This document shows, piece by piece, positions 38,101 to 47,050 of a stretch of DNA of 64,000 bases (position 1 is the stretch's first letter; the number at the start of each line of letters is the position of its first letter). The stretch is taken from assembly GCA_903845215.1 (NCBI GenBank), contig CAIMWI010000075.1, forward strand, positions 94,831 to 158,830, read 5' to 3'. A program made the position numbers and the translations under genes. Under the pieces are notes generated by a model. It was not told the DNA's origin and did no database searches. It worked only from the letters and a program-made list of their open reading frames with translations. This stretch comes from an uncultured Rhodobacterales bacterium (lineage in GTDB: Bacteria; Pseudomonadota; Alphaproteobacteria; Rhodobacterales; Rhodobacteraceae).

Positions 38101-38118
38101 ACGCCGCCCCTGCGGCGT
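38101..38118 (+). terminator. G/C hairpin after miaB
   Basis: ACGCCGC-CCCT-GCGGCGT is a perfect 7-bp stem with a 4-base loop, 63 bases after the miaB stop and 24 before the MYG1-family start. No T-run follows, so termination would be weak; an mRNA 3'-end stabiliser is as likely. Confidence 0.4.
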
Positions 38119-38141
38119 GACCCCCGATTGGACCTTTGCCC

Positions 38142-39071
38142 ATGACCATCGCCTTGCTTGTCACCCATTCTGGCGGATTTCACGCTGATGAGGTTTTCTC
38201 GACGGTCATTCTGACCAAGCTTTTTCCGCAGGCGCAGCTGATACGCAGCCGGGCGACGGCCCAGATCACCCCGGGTCCTGACCGGATTATCTATGATGTG
38301 GGTGGGGCCTATGATGCGGCGGTGGGGATATTTGACCACCATCAGCGCGGCGCGCCCTTGCGGCCCGATGGCCAGCCCTACAGTTCCTTTGGCCTGATCT
38401 GGCACCATTTTGGCCGCGCTTATCTGACCGCCTGCGCCGTCCCGCCCGAGGATATCGAGGCGCTGCATACCTCGTTCGATACCAGCTTTGTTCTGCCCGT
38501 CGATCTGGTCGACAATGGTGTGGTCAGCCTGTCAGAAGCGGGGCCTTTGGCGTCGATGACCCTGCCGGGTTTGATTGAAACGCTAAAGCCCGTCTTTGAC
38601 AGCACCGATCCTGCGGCGGAAGAGGTGGGTTTTCATCTGGCCCTGTCCATCGCCCGCAGCTTTACCGAAGCGCGGGTGGCCAATTCGGCCGCCAAACGGC
38701 GCGCCGAGGCTGTGGTGCATCAGGCCATTGTCGAGGCGGGCGACAGCCGCATCCTTGAACTGCCCCGTGGCATGCCATTTCGCCCGACCATCGTGAAGGC
38801 GGGGGCGGATCATCTTTTGTTTGTCGTGCACCCGCGCCAGCAAGACTGGTGTGTTGCAGGCATTCGCCAAAGTGAAGATGGCTTTGCGCAACGCGCCGAC
38901 CTGCCCGCCGCTTGGGCAGGGTTGACGGGGGCCGCGCTAGAGCAGGCCTGCGGCGTGCAAGGGGCCAGCTTTTGCCACAACGCCCGTTTTATCGCCGCCG
39001 CCGCCACGCGGGAAGCAGCGCTTGCCATGGCAGACCTTGCTGTTGCCGAGGCTTTGGCACAGCAAGCCTAA
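38142..39071 (+). CDS. MYG1-family protein (DHH-like predicted exonuclease)
   Basis: A 309-residue bacterial homologue of eukaryotic MYG1 (UPF0160), a DHH-type 3'-5' RNA exonuclease acting in nucleus and mitochondria. Metal-site motifs are THSGGFHADEVFSTVIL at the start, IYDVGG, FDHHQRG (about 67) and VDLVDNG (about 127). ATG 38142 is chosen over a TTG two codons upstream. No operon partner: it follows miaB by about 100 bases and converges with the aminotransferase (4-base overlap). Its role in bacteria is not established as far as I know. Confidence 0.88.
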   Translation: MTIALLVTHSGGFHADEVFSTVILTKLFPQAQLIRSRATAQITPGPDRIIYDVGGAYDAAVGIFDHHQRGAPLRPDGQPYSSFGLIWHHFGRAYLTACAVPPEDIEALHTSFDTSFVLPVDLVDNGVVSLSEAGPLASMTLPGLIETLKPVFDSTDPAAEEVGFHLALSIARSFTEARVANSAAKRRAEAVVHQAIVEAGDSRILELPRGMPFRPTIVKAGADHLLFVVHPRQQDWCVAGIRQSEDGFAQRADLPAAWAGLTGAALEQACGVQGASFCHNARFIAAAATREAALAMADLAVAEALAQQA

Positions 39072-40189
39072 GCCTGCGCCGCCAAACACCCCGCCAGCCG
39101 CGCTAAGCCTTCGCCTAAACGCACCTCGGCCCCGCCGCCTACGCCCAAGCGGATATGGTGCGGTTCGTCATAAGCCGTGCCGGGCAATAGAAAGGTGCGG
39201 TAGGGCGCCGCCAGCAAGCGCCGCGCAAAGGGTTCGGCCAATTCGCCTTGCAACCTTGCCAGCCCGATCAACCCCGCCTGCGGTTTGACCCAAGACAGGC
39301 GCGGTTGGCTGGCGATAAAACTGTCCAGCATCGCAAGATTGACCCTGCCTTCGGCCCGTGCCTTTTCAAGCGCAGGAGCGAGACGATCAGGGCGCAGGGC
39401 AATTTCTGCGATATGTTCGCCTAGGATATTCATGATCTCGGAAGAATTTTCTCGCAAAATCACCCCATCGCGGATCATTCCCTGATCGCGGCAGATCATC
39501 CAGCCCGTCCGCAGCCCTTGCAACCCCAAGGCTTTCGAGACCGACCCTGTGGTGATCCCGCGCGGATAAATCCCCGCAATCGAGGGTGCACGGGGGCCTT
39601 GCCATTCCAGCCCTGCATAAACCTCATCCACGATCAGCCAAGCGCCCACGCGGTCGGCGATGCCCGCGAGCTGGTGCAACTCGGCTTGGGTCAAAAGCTG
39701 GCCGGTCGGGTTGTTGGGGTTGGATAGGAAAATCACCTTGGTGCGCGGGGTGACGGCGTTTGACAGGGCGTCCAAATCCAACTGCCAGCCGTCCGCCTCA
39801 TGGCGCTTTACGGTCGTAAGTTGCACTCCGATGGCCTTGGCCAGAACGGCTGCCTGTGGCCAGCCCGGGGTTTCGGTGACCATCTCGTCGCCCGCAGACA
39901 AAAGCTGGCGCAGGCACAGGTAGTTCGCCTCTGCCGCGCCGGCGGTGATCAGCACATCGTCGGGGGTGCAAGTTTCGGACAGCCCCGCTTGGGCGATCAC
40001 ATGGGCGCGCAAAGCAGGCAGGCCTTGAAAGCTGACGCCGTTCCAATCCAGCGACAGGTTCGGGTCTAAGTCGCCGATAAAGTCGCGCAGGCGGGGGGAG
40101 TGTGACAGCGAAAAGCCCAAAACGCAGTCGGGCACCTCAGTCGTGGTGCTTAAGAGATAGTCGAACAGTTTGTGGATCGTCACCTTCAC
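39068..40189 (-). CDS. PLP-dependent class I/II aminotransferase, substrate unknown
   Basis: A 373-residue fold-type I aminotransferase. Visible are LITAGAAEANYLCLRQLL, the SNPNNPTGQLL loop, IVDEVYAGLEW, the PLP lysine in TGSVSKALGLQGLRTGW (about 222) and the arginine in HIRLGVGGG that binds the carboxylate. The start overlaps the SDR stop by 4 bases, so it is the last gene of FGGY kinase-SDR-aminotransferase. An aminotransferase in a sugar or polyol operon may act on an amino or keto sugar-derived acid, but the substrate is unknown. Confidence 0.88.
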   Translation of the reverse strand: MKVTIHKLFDYLLSTTTEVPDCVLGFSLSHSPRLRDFIGDLDPNLSLDWNGVSFQGLPALRAHVIAQAGLSETCTPDDVLITAGAAEANYLCLRQLLSAGDEMVTETPGWPQAAVLAKAIGVQLTTVKRHEADGWQLDLDALSNAVTPRTKVIFLSNPNNPTGQLLTQAELHQLAGIADRVGAWLIVDEVYAGLEWQGPRAPSIAGIYPRGITTGSVSKALGLQGLRTGWMICRDQGMIRDGVILRENSSEIMNILGEHIAEIALRPDRLAPALEKARAEGRVNLAMLDSFIASQPRLSWVKPQAGLIGLARLQGELAEPFARRLLAAPYRTFLLPGTAYDEPHHIRLGVGGGAEVRLGEGLARLAGCLAAQA

Positions 40190-40914
40190 CGCACATCACG
40201 CCCTTGGTTCAGGATGATCACATTGCCCGAAGACACATCCCCCGCGGGCGAGATCAAGAACCCCACCCACGCCGCGATCTGCTCTGGCAGCATCGCGTGG
40301 CCATGGGGCATGGCGGAAATGGCGCGTTCCAGCACTTCGGCCGTCAGCACGTTGAACAGCGGCGTTTCGGTCATGGCGGGGGCGATTGAATTGCACGCGA
40401 TTTTGTCGCGGGCAAAGCGGCGCGCCAGATCCTTGGTCAAAGTATCCATCGCGGCCTTTGAGGCGCGGTAATGCGGCGGATCGAACACGTCGAAATTATA
40501 AGCTCCGTTGGATGAAATATTGACGATCTTGCGCACCCCCGCCCGCCCCGCCATGGCCTTGACCGCCTGTTGGCAGCAATGAAACGCGGAAGAGAAGTTG
40601 ACAGCCATCTGTCGGTCCAGCTCGTCGGCGGAAATGTCGGGGAAGTCTGACATGAAACACGTTCCCGCATTATTGACCAAGGCATCCACTCCGCCAAAGC
40701 GGCGGGTGATGCGGTCAAACAGGTCGAAAATCGCCTCGGCATCGGTCAGATCGCAGACTTCTGGTGTGAAATCCGACAGGTCGGCGGACATGCCCAGCAA
40801 GGCGGGGGCGTTGAGGTCAACGCCCACCACATGCAGCCCGTCCTCCAATAACCGGTCGACAATCGCCCGCCCCATGCCCCCTGCAGCCCCTGTCACCACG
40901 GCAATGCGTTTCAT
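40186..40914 (-). CDS. SDR-family dehydrogenase in the sugar cluster
   Basis: A 242-residue short-chain dehydrogenase with VVTGAAGGMG at residue 6, VNNAGTCFMSDFPD, catalytic Ser in NISSNGAYNFD and the YxxxK motif in PHYRASKAAMDTL, then APAMTETPLFN. GVDLNA after strand 2 suggests NAD preference. Its stop overlaps the aminotransferase start by 4 bases; it follows the FGGY kinase by 75 bases. It probably oxidises the polyol or sugar imported by the divergent ABC system. Confidence 0.88.
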   Translation of the reverse strand: MKRIAVVTGAAGGMGRAIVDRLLEDGLHVVGVDLNAPALLGMSADLSDFTPEVCDLTDAEAIFDLFDRITRRFGGVDALVNNAGTCFMSDFPDISADELDRQMAVNFSSAFHCCQQAVKAMAGRAGVRKIVNISSNGAYNFDVFDPPHYRASKAAMDTLTKDLARRFARDKIACNSIAPAMTETPLFNVLTAEVLERAISAMPHGHAMLPEQIAAWVGFLISPAGDVSSGNVIILNQGRDVR

Positions 40915-40989
40915 CGGCGTCTCCTCTTTTTGCGGCAGGTTACGGATGGTTTGTCCAAATTGGAACGGGTCTATTTCCGCCCCCGCGCT

Positions 40990-42429
40990 TTAGCCGGCCA
41001 AGGCGGCGCTGATGGCGCGGGTTTGGGCGATCAGGTCGCACCAAAGGGCAAAGCGGCGGTCGGCCAGTTGGGCCATCGCAGGGTCAGGCGCAAAGACACG
41101 GTCAATCCGCACCAAGCGCTCTGCCGCCGTGGCAAGGTTGGGCAAAGCCCCGCTGCCCACGCCTGCCATCACGGCAGCGCCTATAGCCCCTGGATCTTTC
41201 CCCGCCACCCGCGCCAAAGGCCGGTTCAGGGCATCGGCCCGGATCTGGCACCAGATGTCCGCCGCCGCCCCGCCGCCGCCCAAGCGCACGTCGACGGACC
41301 GCAGACCGCCCGAGCGTTCCAATGCCTCAAGCGCCAAGCGGGCCGAGAAGGCCACACCTTCCATTACCGCTGTGGTCAACTCCGCTGGCCCCGTGGCCCC
41401 GGTTAACCCCGCAAAAGTGCCGCGCAAGGTGGCGTCCCAGAAGGGCGCGCGTTCGCCTTGAAGGTGGGGCAGGAACAGCGGCGAAGTTGCGGTGATCTGT
41501 GCCGCCCCTTGCGCCAATTCTCCCACTTCTCGCCCCAAAAGCCGTGCCAGCCAATCCAGCGACCCGCCCCCAGCCTGTGTAGGCCCCGCATGCAGCGTGA
41601 TCCCAGCCCAAGGGGGAAAGGTCACCACGCCCGCCTCACCCGAGACATTGGCCGAAATCAGCCCCGTCACCTCTGATGTGCCCGACAACAGCATCGTCTG
41701 CCCATCCCGAACCACACCCAAGCCCAACAGGCTAGCCCAAGCGTCCATCATCCCCACCACCACCGGCGTTCCTCCAAATGGCAGATCCGCTTGCACCACG
41801 CCCGCGATAGCCAAAGGGTCGGCCAAGGGCGGCAGGCGGGGTGCAGCCCCCGCCAATAGATCGGTGATCGCCGCCGCATAGGCCAAATCCGTGCCCACCA
41901 ATCCCACCGATGACATCGGGTCTGACAGCACCCGCCCTGTCAGTCGCGCCAAAAGATAGTCGCGCGGCAACAGCACATGGGCCGTTTGCGCCCATATCTG
42001 CGGATGGCTCTGTGCCATCCAGTTCATCCGCGCCAAGGCGTGGCTGGCATCGATGGGAATGGGCGCACCAAGGGCTGCGATCTTTTCGGCCAGCGTCAAA
42101 CGCGCGTCGATCTCGGCCCCTGCTGAAGCTGCGCGCCCGTCTTGCCAGACGATGGCGGGATGGAGCACGTTCAGGGACGCATCCACAAACACATGGGTGT
42201 TGACCTGCGAGGTGATGCACAGGGCGCGGACCTTTCCCTTGCCCTCAAAGCCGTGCAGCGCACCCAACAGCAAGCGCCACCAATCCTGCGGGTCTTGCTC
42301 GGCCAAGCCTGCGGCGGGCCGGTGGGTGGGGTAGGGGGAAGCGGTTTCACCCAAGCGCTGGCCTGCCAAGTCAAGCAAAACCGCCTTAAGCGAGGTCGTG
42401 CCCAAGTCGACACCGATCACACATTCCAT
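40990..42429 (-). CDS. FGGY-family carbohydrate kinase (xylulokinase-like)
   Basis: A 479-residue sugar kinase. The N-terminal phosphate loop is IGVDLGTTSLKAVLLDLAGQ, the FGGY first signature region appears as DYLLARLTGRVLSDPMSSVG, and the adenosine motif is VRLGGGGAAADIWCQIRADA, with DAWASLLGLG (catalytic Asp) before it. The type is close to xylulokinase or related pentulose/polyol kinases; the sugar is not certain. It starts the minus-strand operon, divergent from the ABC importer across 116 bases. Confidence 0.9.
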   Translation of the reverse strand: MECVIGVDLGTTSLKAVLLDLAGQRLGETASPYPTHRPAAGLAEQDPQDWWRLLLGALHGFEGKGKVRALCITSQVNTHVFVDASLNVLHPAIVWQDGRAASAGAEIDARLTLAEKIAALGAPIPIDASHALARMNWMAQSHPQIWAQTAHVLLPRDYLLARLTGRVLSDPMSSVGLVGTDLAYAAAITDLLAGAAPRLPPLADPLAIAGVVQADLPFGGTPVVVGMMDAWASLLGLGVVRDGQTMLLSGTSEVTGLISANVSGEAGVVTFPPWAGITLHAGPTQAGGGSLDWLARLLGREVGELAQGAAQITATSPLFLPHLQGERAPFWDATLRGTFAGLTGATGPAELTTAVMEGVAFSARLALEALERSGGLRSVDVRLGGGGAAADIWCQIRADALNRPLARVAGKDPGAIGAAVMAGVGSGALPNLATAAERLVRIDRVFAPDPAMAQLADRRFALWCDLIAQTRAISAALAG

Positions 42430-42545
42430 CCCAAATCTCCCGCCCTATTCCATCAAAACACTGGACGCGACCACACTCGCCTGACAGTCTGCGCTTCGCA
42501 AGAGCGCCGCTGCATCAAGGGCGGCTATGTAGGGGAGAAGACAAC

Positions 42546-43487
42546 ATGACCTATTCCATCACACGGCGCGGGCTGTCGCGCGCCTTGGTTCTGGCCGCAG
42601 GCTTTGCCGCCTTGGGCGGGGGGGCCGCACTGGCTGCGGGCGAAAAGATTGCGGTGATCACGCCCTATCTGTCGCAGCCCGGCACACAATTTTATGTCGA
42701 GGCGTTCGAGGCGCGCGCCAAAGAGCTGGGCTGGGAGGTCAATGTGATTGACACCCAAGGCGATGTGGCTGCTGTCATCTCGCGTATCGAAGATGTGGTC
42801 GCGCAGGGTGTCAACGGGATCGTGATCAACGTTGACCCCGCACAGATCGGTGCAGGGCTAGATGCTGCCGCTGCTGCCAACATTCCGGTGGTGGGCATGG
42901 ATGCCGGCGCTGATCCGCGCATCAAGGCCAATGTCACCTCGAACGGGTACGAGATGGCGGCCGTCACCTCGGTTTATATCGCCAACCGCATTGGCGGGGC
43001 GGGCGGGGTTGTGATGTTCACCTTTGACGCCTTCCCGCCGGTGCAGGTGCGCGGTGTGATCGCCGATGCCGTGTTCAAGAACTACCCCGATATCAAAGTG
43101 CTCGACCGGATCACGCCGGACGTATCCGATGGTGGCATCGCCGACAGCCGCGCGAAGATGGAAGCCCTTTTGGCCGCCAACCCCGAACCAGGCAGCATCA
43201 AAGCCGTCTGGGCCGCTTGGGACCAACCCGCCTTGGGCGCCCTGCAAGCGATCGAGGCCGCAGGCCGCCAGAACGAAGGCATCGTGATCACCGGCATCGA
43301 CGCCAACCCCCAAGCGCGCGATGCGATTGCGGCGGGTGGCAATTTTGAAGCCTCGGTGGCGCAAGACTTCAAGGGCATCGGATCGACCGCTGCCGACACA
43401 TTGGCTCGCGTGCTGGGGGGAGAGGTGCTGAAGGCCAATGTCATCTATGTGCCGACCCAGTTGGTAACATCGGTTAACGCCAAGTAA
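42546..43487 (+). CDS. Sugar ABC transporter, periplasmic binding protein (RbsB-like)
   Basis: A 313-residue type I periplasmic binding protein. A twin-arginine-like or Sec signal (TRRGLSRALVLAAGFAALGG, cleavage near residue 32) is followed by IAVITPYLSQPGTQFYVEAF, NGIVINVDPAQIGAGLDAAA, the sugar-contact region IPVVGMDAGADPRIKANVTS and AAWDQPALGALQAIEAAG. First gene of the importer. The 116-base gap to the kinase holds GCGCT...AGCGC (42491-42507), a possible operator. Confidence 0.93.
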   Translation: MTYSITRRGLSRALVLAAGFAALGGGAALAAGEKIAVITPYLSQPGTQFYVEAFEARAKELGWEVNVIDTQGDVAAVISRIEDVVAQGVNGIVINVDPAQIGAGLDAAAAANIPVVGMDAGADPRIKANVTSNGYEMAAVTSVYIANRIGGAGGVVMFTFDAFPPVQVRGVIADAVFKNYPDIKVLDRITPDVSDGGIADSRAKMEALLAANPEPGSIKAVWAAWDQPALGALQAIEAAGRQNEGIVITGIDANPQARDAIAAGGNFEASVAQDFKGIGSTAADTLARVLGGEVLKANVIYVPTQLVTSVNAK

Positions 43488-43538
43488 TGCAAACTCGGGC
43501 GGTGCGCGATGTCGTACCGCCCCCTTATCGGAAACCCC

Positions 43539-45041
43539 ATGCCCCAACTTGCCCTTCACGGCGTGGTGAAAACCTACGGCCAGACCCGCGCGCTTGACGG
43601 CGCGGCGCTGGAGTTGCGCGGTGGGGAAATCCACGCGTTGATGGGCGAAAATGGCGCAGGCAAAAGCACCCTGATCCGCATTTTGGCGGGGCTAGAGGTG
43701 CCTGATGCGGGCCAGATCACTATGAACGGCGCGCCTGTTGCCCTGCCATCCCCCGCTGCGGCTGAAGGGCTGGGCTTGCGCTTTTTGCATCAGGAATTGC
43801 AGATCGTCTCGGCCCTATCGGTGGCCGAAAATATGCATCTGACGCATCCCTACCCCAGTTCTGGCTTCGGTCTTGTGCGCTGGGGGGCCTTGCGTGCCTC
43901 GGCCAAGGCGGCGCTAGAACGGTTGGGCATCACGCATATCGACCCCCGCGCCACCATGGGTGATCTTGGGCCGGGCGACCAGATGCTGGCGCGCATCGCT
44001 GCGACCTTGGTGGATACAAAAGGCCCCCGCCCTTGGGCCTATGTGTTGGATGAACCCACTGCCGCCCTGACGGGGGCCGAGGCCGAGCGCCTGTTTGCCG
44101 CCCTGCTTACCTTGCGTGCGGCGGGTCATGCGATCTTGTATGTCTCGCACCGGATGGACGAAGTCTTGCGCCTGTCCGACCGTGTGACGGTGCTGCGCGA
44201 CGGGCGGCATGTGTCGACCATGGGCCGCGATCAGGTCAGCCGTGAGCAGATCATCCAAGACATGACAGGCCGCGATTTTGCCACACTCTATCCGCCTGCA
44301 AGCGCCCCCACAGAAACTGCGCCCCTGCTGCAGGTGCGCAGTTTGCAATCGGGGATACTGCGCGACATCGCATTCACCGTGAACGCTGGCGAGGTTTTGG
44401 GCCTTGCAGGGCTGTCGGGATCGGGCCGCAACCATTTGCTGCGCGCCTTGATGGGGGCTGTGCCGCGTCAGGGGCAGGTGTTGATCAAGGGGGCGCAACT
44501 GGGTCATGGCCCCGCTGCAGCTTGGGCCGTGGGTTTGGCCTATGTGCCGCGTGAGCGCCGCGCCGAAGGGTTGATGCTGCTGCAACCCTTGGCCGATACC
44601 GTGGCTTTGCCGCATATGCCGGCCCTGTCGACAGCGGGCTTTGTGCGGCGGGCGTGGATTGCCCATCTGGTGGCGCGATTGGTGCAAACTGTGCGGCTAA
44701 AGGCGCAAAGTCAGGCGCAAGTGGCGGCGGAACTGTCGGGCGGCAATCAGCAAAAGGTGCTTTTCGCCCGCGCCTTGGCAGGCCCGCCCGTGGTCTTGTT
44801 GCTGGATGAACCCACACGCGGCGTGGATGTGGGGGCGAAGTTTGATATCTACGCCACCATTCGGGGCCTTACGGCCCAAGGGGTGGGGCTGGTCATCGTG
44901 TCGTCTGACCTGCCAGAGTTGATTGGCCTGTGCGACCGAATAGGCATTCTGCATTCTGGCCGTTTGACCCAGATTGTGCCAGCGGCCGGGCTGACCGAAG
45001 GGGCCTTGCTGGCATTGTGTTATGAAAAAGAGGTGGCCTGA
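43539..45041 (+). CDS. Sugar ABC transporter, double ATP-binding protein (RbsA-like)
   Basis: A 500-residue protein with two ATPase domains. Domain 1 has Walker A MGENGAGKST and Walker B YVLDEPTAALTGAEAERLF but a degenerate signature; domain 2 has a degenerate P-loop (LAGLSGSGRNHLLRALMG), an intact signature ELSGGNQQKVLFARAL and Walker B LLLDEPTRGVDVGAKFD. This asymmetry is normal for RbsA/MglA. ATG 43539 is chosen; ATG 43509 adds ten residues. Its stop overlaps the permease start (TGATG). Confidence 0.94.
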   Translation: MPQLALHGVVKTYGQTRALDGAALELRGGEIHALMGENGAGKSTLIRILAGLEVPDAGQITMNGAPVALPSPAAAEGLGLRFLHQELQIVSALSVAENMHLTHPYPSSGFGLVRWGALRASAKAALERLGITHIDPRATMGDLGPGDQMLARIAATLVDTKGPRPWAYVLDEPTAALTGAEAERLFAALLTLRAAGHAILYVSHRMDEVLRLSDRVTVLRDGRHVSTMGRDQVSREQIIQDMTGRDFATLYPPASAPTETAPLLQVRSLQSGILRDIAFTVNAGEVLGLAGLSGSGRNHLLRALMGAVPRQGQVLIKGAQLGHGPAAAWAVGLAYVPRERRAEGLMLLQPLADTVALPHMPALSTAGFVRRAWIAHLVARLVQTVRLKAQSQAQVAAELSGGNQQKVLFARALAGPPVVLLLDEPTRGVDVGAKFDIYATIRGLTAQGVGLVIVSSDLPELIGLCDRIGILHSGRLTQIVPAAGLTEGALLALCYEKEVA

Positions 45042-46012
45042 TGGTCCGGTTCCTGCGCCATTACGGCACGCTGATGGGCATGGCGGCGATTATCGTGGTC
45101 TTTTGGGTGCTGTTGCCCGACACGTTCATGACGGCGCGCAATTGGCTGAACATCACGCAGCAGGTCTCGATGCTGACGGTTGTGGCGGTGGCGATGACGG
45201 TGGTGATGGTGGTGGGCGATTTTGACCTGTCGGTGGGGTCGATGGCCTCTTTGGCGGGCATCGTGGCGGCGGTTTTGTTCACTCTGGGGTTTAGCGTGCC
45301 TGCGGCACTGGCGGTGGCCTTGGGCGTGGGCTTGGTGGGCGGGCTGGTTAACGGGGTCTTGGTCAGTGTGATCGGCATTTTGCCATTTGTGGCCACCTTG
45401 GCCACCTTGACCATGTATTCGGGCGCGGCTTTTATCCTGTCGGGCGGCAAGACGATCTTTGGCCGCGACATTCCGCAGGCCTTCGGTGATTTCGCCAAAT
45501 CGGGCCTGCCCTTGGGCAGTTTGGGTGACAAGCCCTTTGTTCTGCCCTGGCTGACCGTGCTGGCGCTGGCGCTGACGGCGGTGATTTTTGTGGTGCTGGA
45601 ACTGTCGACCTATGGCCGCAGGCTTTACGCCATCGGTGGCAATGCCGAGGCGGCGCGGCTGGCGGGGGTGCGCGTCACTTTCCTGCGGTTGACGGCTTAC
45701 GGGTTTACGGGCGTGGGGGCCGCGGTGGCGGGGTTGATGTATGCCGCCCGCGTGGCATCCGCCAACCCGACACAGGGCGAAGGGTTGATGCTGAACGCCA
45801 TTGCGGCGGTGTTTTTGGGCATGACTCTGACGCGGCATGGTCAGCCGAGGGTTCTGGCCTCGGTTCTGGGGGTCTTGGTGCTGGGGATCATGGACAATGG
45901 CCTGACCCAGTTGCAGGTCGACAGCTATGTGCGCGAGGTGCTGGTGGGCCTGATCATCCTATTGGCCGTTTCGATCAGTGCCTTGGGGCGCAAAGCCATC
46001 GGGCGGCGGTAA
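45041..46012 (+). CDS. Sugar ABC transporter, permease (RbsC-like)
   Basis: A 323-residue permease with eight to ten helices. Family marks are VVGDFDLSVGSMASLAG (about 62), GLVNGVLVSVIGILPFVATL, TLATLTMYSGAAFILSGGKT and the coupling region YAIGGNAEAARLAGVRV, then AARVASANPTQGEG. It completes the binding protein-ATPase-permease set; ribose/xylose/polyol-type substrates are typical. It converges with the DMT transporter. Confidence 0.94.
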   Translation: MVRFLRHYGTLMGMAAIIVVFWVLLPDTFMTARNWLNITQQVSMLTVVAVAMTVVMVVGDFDLSVGSMASLAGIVAAVLFTLGFSVPAALAVALGVGLVGGLVNGVLVSVIGILPFVATLATLTMYSGAAFILSGGKTIFGRDIPQAFGDFAKSGLPLGSLGDKPFVLPWLTVLALALTAVIFVVLELSTYGRRLYAIGGNAEAARLAGVRVTFLRLTAYGFTGVGAAVAGLMYAARVASANPTQGEGLMLNAIAAVFLGMTLTRHGQPRVLASVLGVLVLGIMDNGLTQLQVDSYVREVLVGLIILLAVSISALGRKAIGRR

Positions 46013-46032
46013 AGGCCACAAACCTGCAAGCG

Positions 46033-46932
46033 CTATAAAAGGGCCAAGGCCTGCGCTTTGCGCCCGTCGATATGCGAGCGCAGGGCGATAGCCACCCCCG
46101 CCACCACCACCAGCCCCATGCCCGCCAAACTGATTGCATCGGGCACATGGCCAAAGACCAGCCAGCCCAAACCGCCCGACCAGAAAAGTTGCATATAGCC
46201 GATGGGCGCCACAGTAGAGGCCGGCGCCTCGCGGTAGGCGGCGGTGAAGAGAAAGTGGCCGCTGGTCATCAAGATGCCCAAGAACACCATCAGTCCAAGG
46301 TCGATCAACCCGGGCATAGGGCCATGCCATTGGCCGATCGACAGCAGCGCAAAGACGATGGCCCCGACAAAGGCCGTGTTGAACAAAAGCGCATTTGTGG
46401 TTTCGCCGCGCGACAAAACCTTGGTCATCAAGTTATACGCCGTGCCGCACACGGCGTTGATCAAGCATAGCGCCACGCCCAAAGGCGGCAAATCCCCACC
46501 CGGTCTTGCGATCAAGAATACGCCCGTAAAACCCAAGCCCGCCCCCAGCCAGCCAACCCAATTGACCCTTTCGCCTAGCAAAGGCATGGCCAGCAGCATC
46601 ACCGCAAAAGGGGCAAGGTAGACAATCGACACCGCCTCGGCCACGGGCATCACGCGCAGGGCCATGCCCATGGTCAACGAAGCGGCGCAAAGTGTCAGCG
46701 CACGCACGGTGACTAGGGCTGTGCGCTTGGTGCGCCAAAAGGCCGCCCCCTGAGAGGGGAACAAGATCGCCAGCAGCAAGACCACATTGACCAGATACCG
46801 CATCAACAGCACAATTGAGACAGGGTAGATCGTCGCCAGATGCTTGGTGACAGTATCTGACAGGGCAAAGATGAACACGGCCCCCATGACCAAGAGAACG
46901 CCTTTGGTGGGGTTGGGGGTGTGGTTTGGCAT
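46033..46932 (-). CDS. DMT-family transporter (EamA domains)
   Basis: A 299-residue protein with ten predicted helices in two EamA repeats. The first begins GVLLVMGAVFIFALSDTVTK, the second GVALCLINAVCGTAYNLMTK. PLLGERVNWVGWLGAGLGF is the usual end of repeat 1. Exporters of amino acids or metabolites belong here; the cargo is unknown. It stands alone between the sugar permease and the OYE gene; a 118-base gap to the latter holds nothing clear. Confidence 0.9.
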   Translation of the reverse strand: MPNHTPNPTKGVLLVMGAVFIFALSDTVTKHLATIYPVSIVLLMRYLVNVVLLLAILFPSQGAAFWRTKRTALVTVRALTLCAASLTMGMALRVMPVAEAVSIVYLAPFAVMLLAMPLLGERVNWVGWLGAGLGFTGVFLIARPGGDLPPLGVALCLINAVCGTAYNLMTKVLSRGETTNALLFNTAFVGAIVFALLSIGQWHGPMPGLIDLGLMVFLGILMTSGHFLFTAAYREAPASTVAPIGYMQLFWSGGLGWLVFGHVPDAISLAGMGLVVVAGVAIALRSHIDGRKAQALALL

Positions 46933-47050
46933 CTGCGGCGCTCCTGTGACGGGGCCGTTCTAGCGCAGTTTGATCACAGCTATAAGGCAGGATCGCTGCC
47001 CTTAGCGTGAAGACACGCCCCGCAGGTAAAGGCGGGACGCGCTTAAGTCT

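Noticed and set aside
46970..47045. Paired segments in the DMT-OYE gap resembling a tRNA-like fold
   Set aside because: No acceptor stem, anticodon arm or T-loop consensus could be matched; only short chance pairings.
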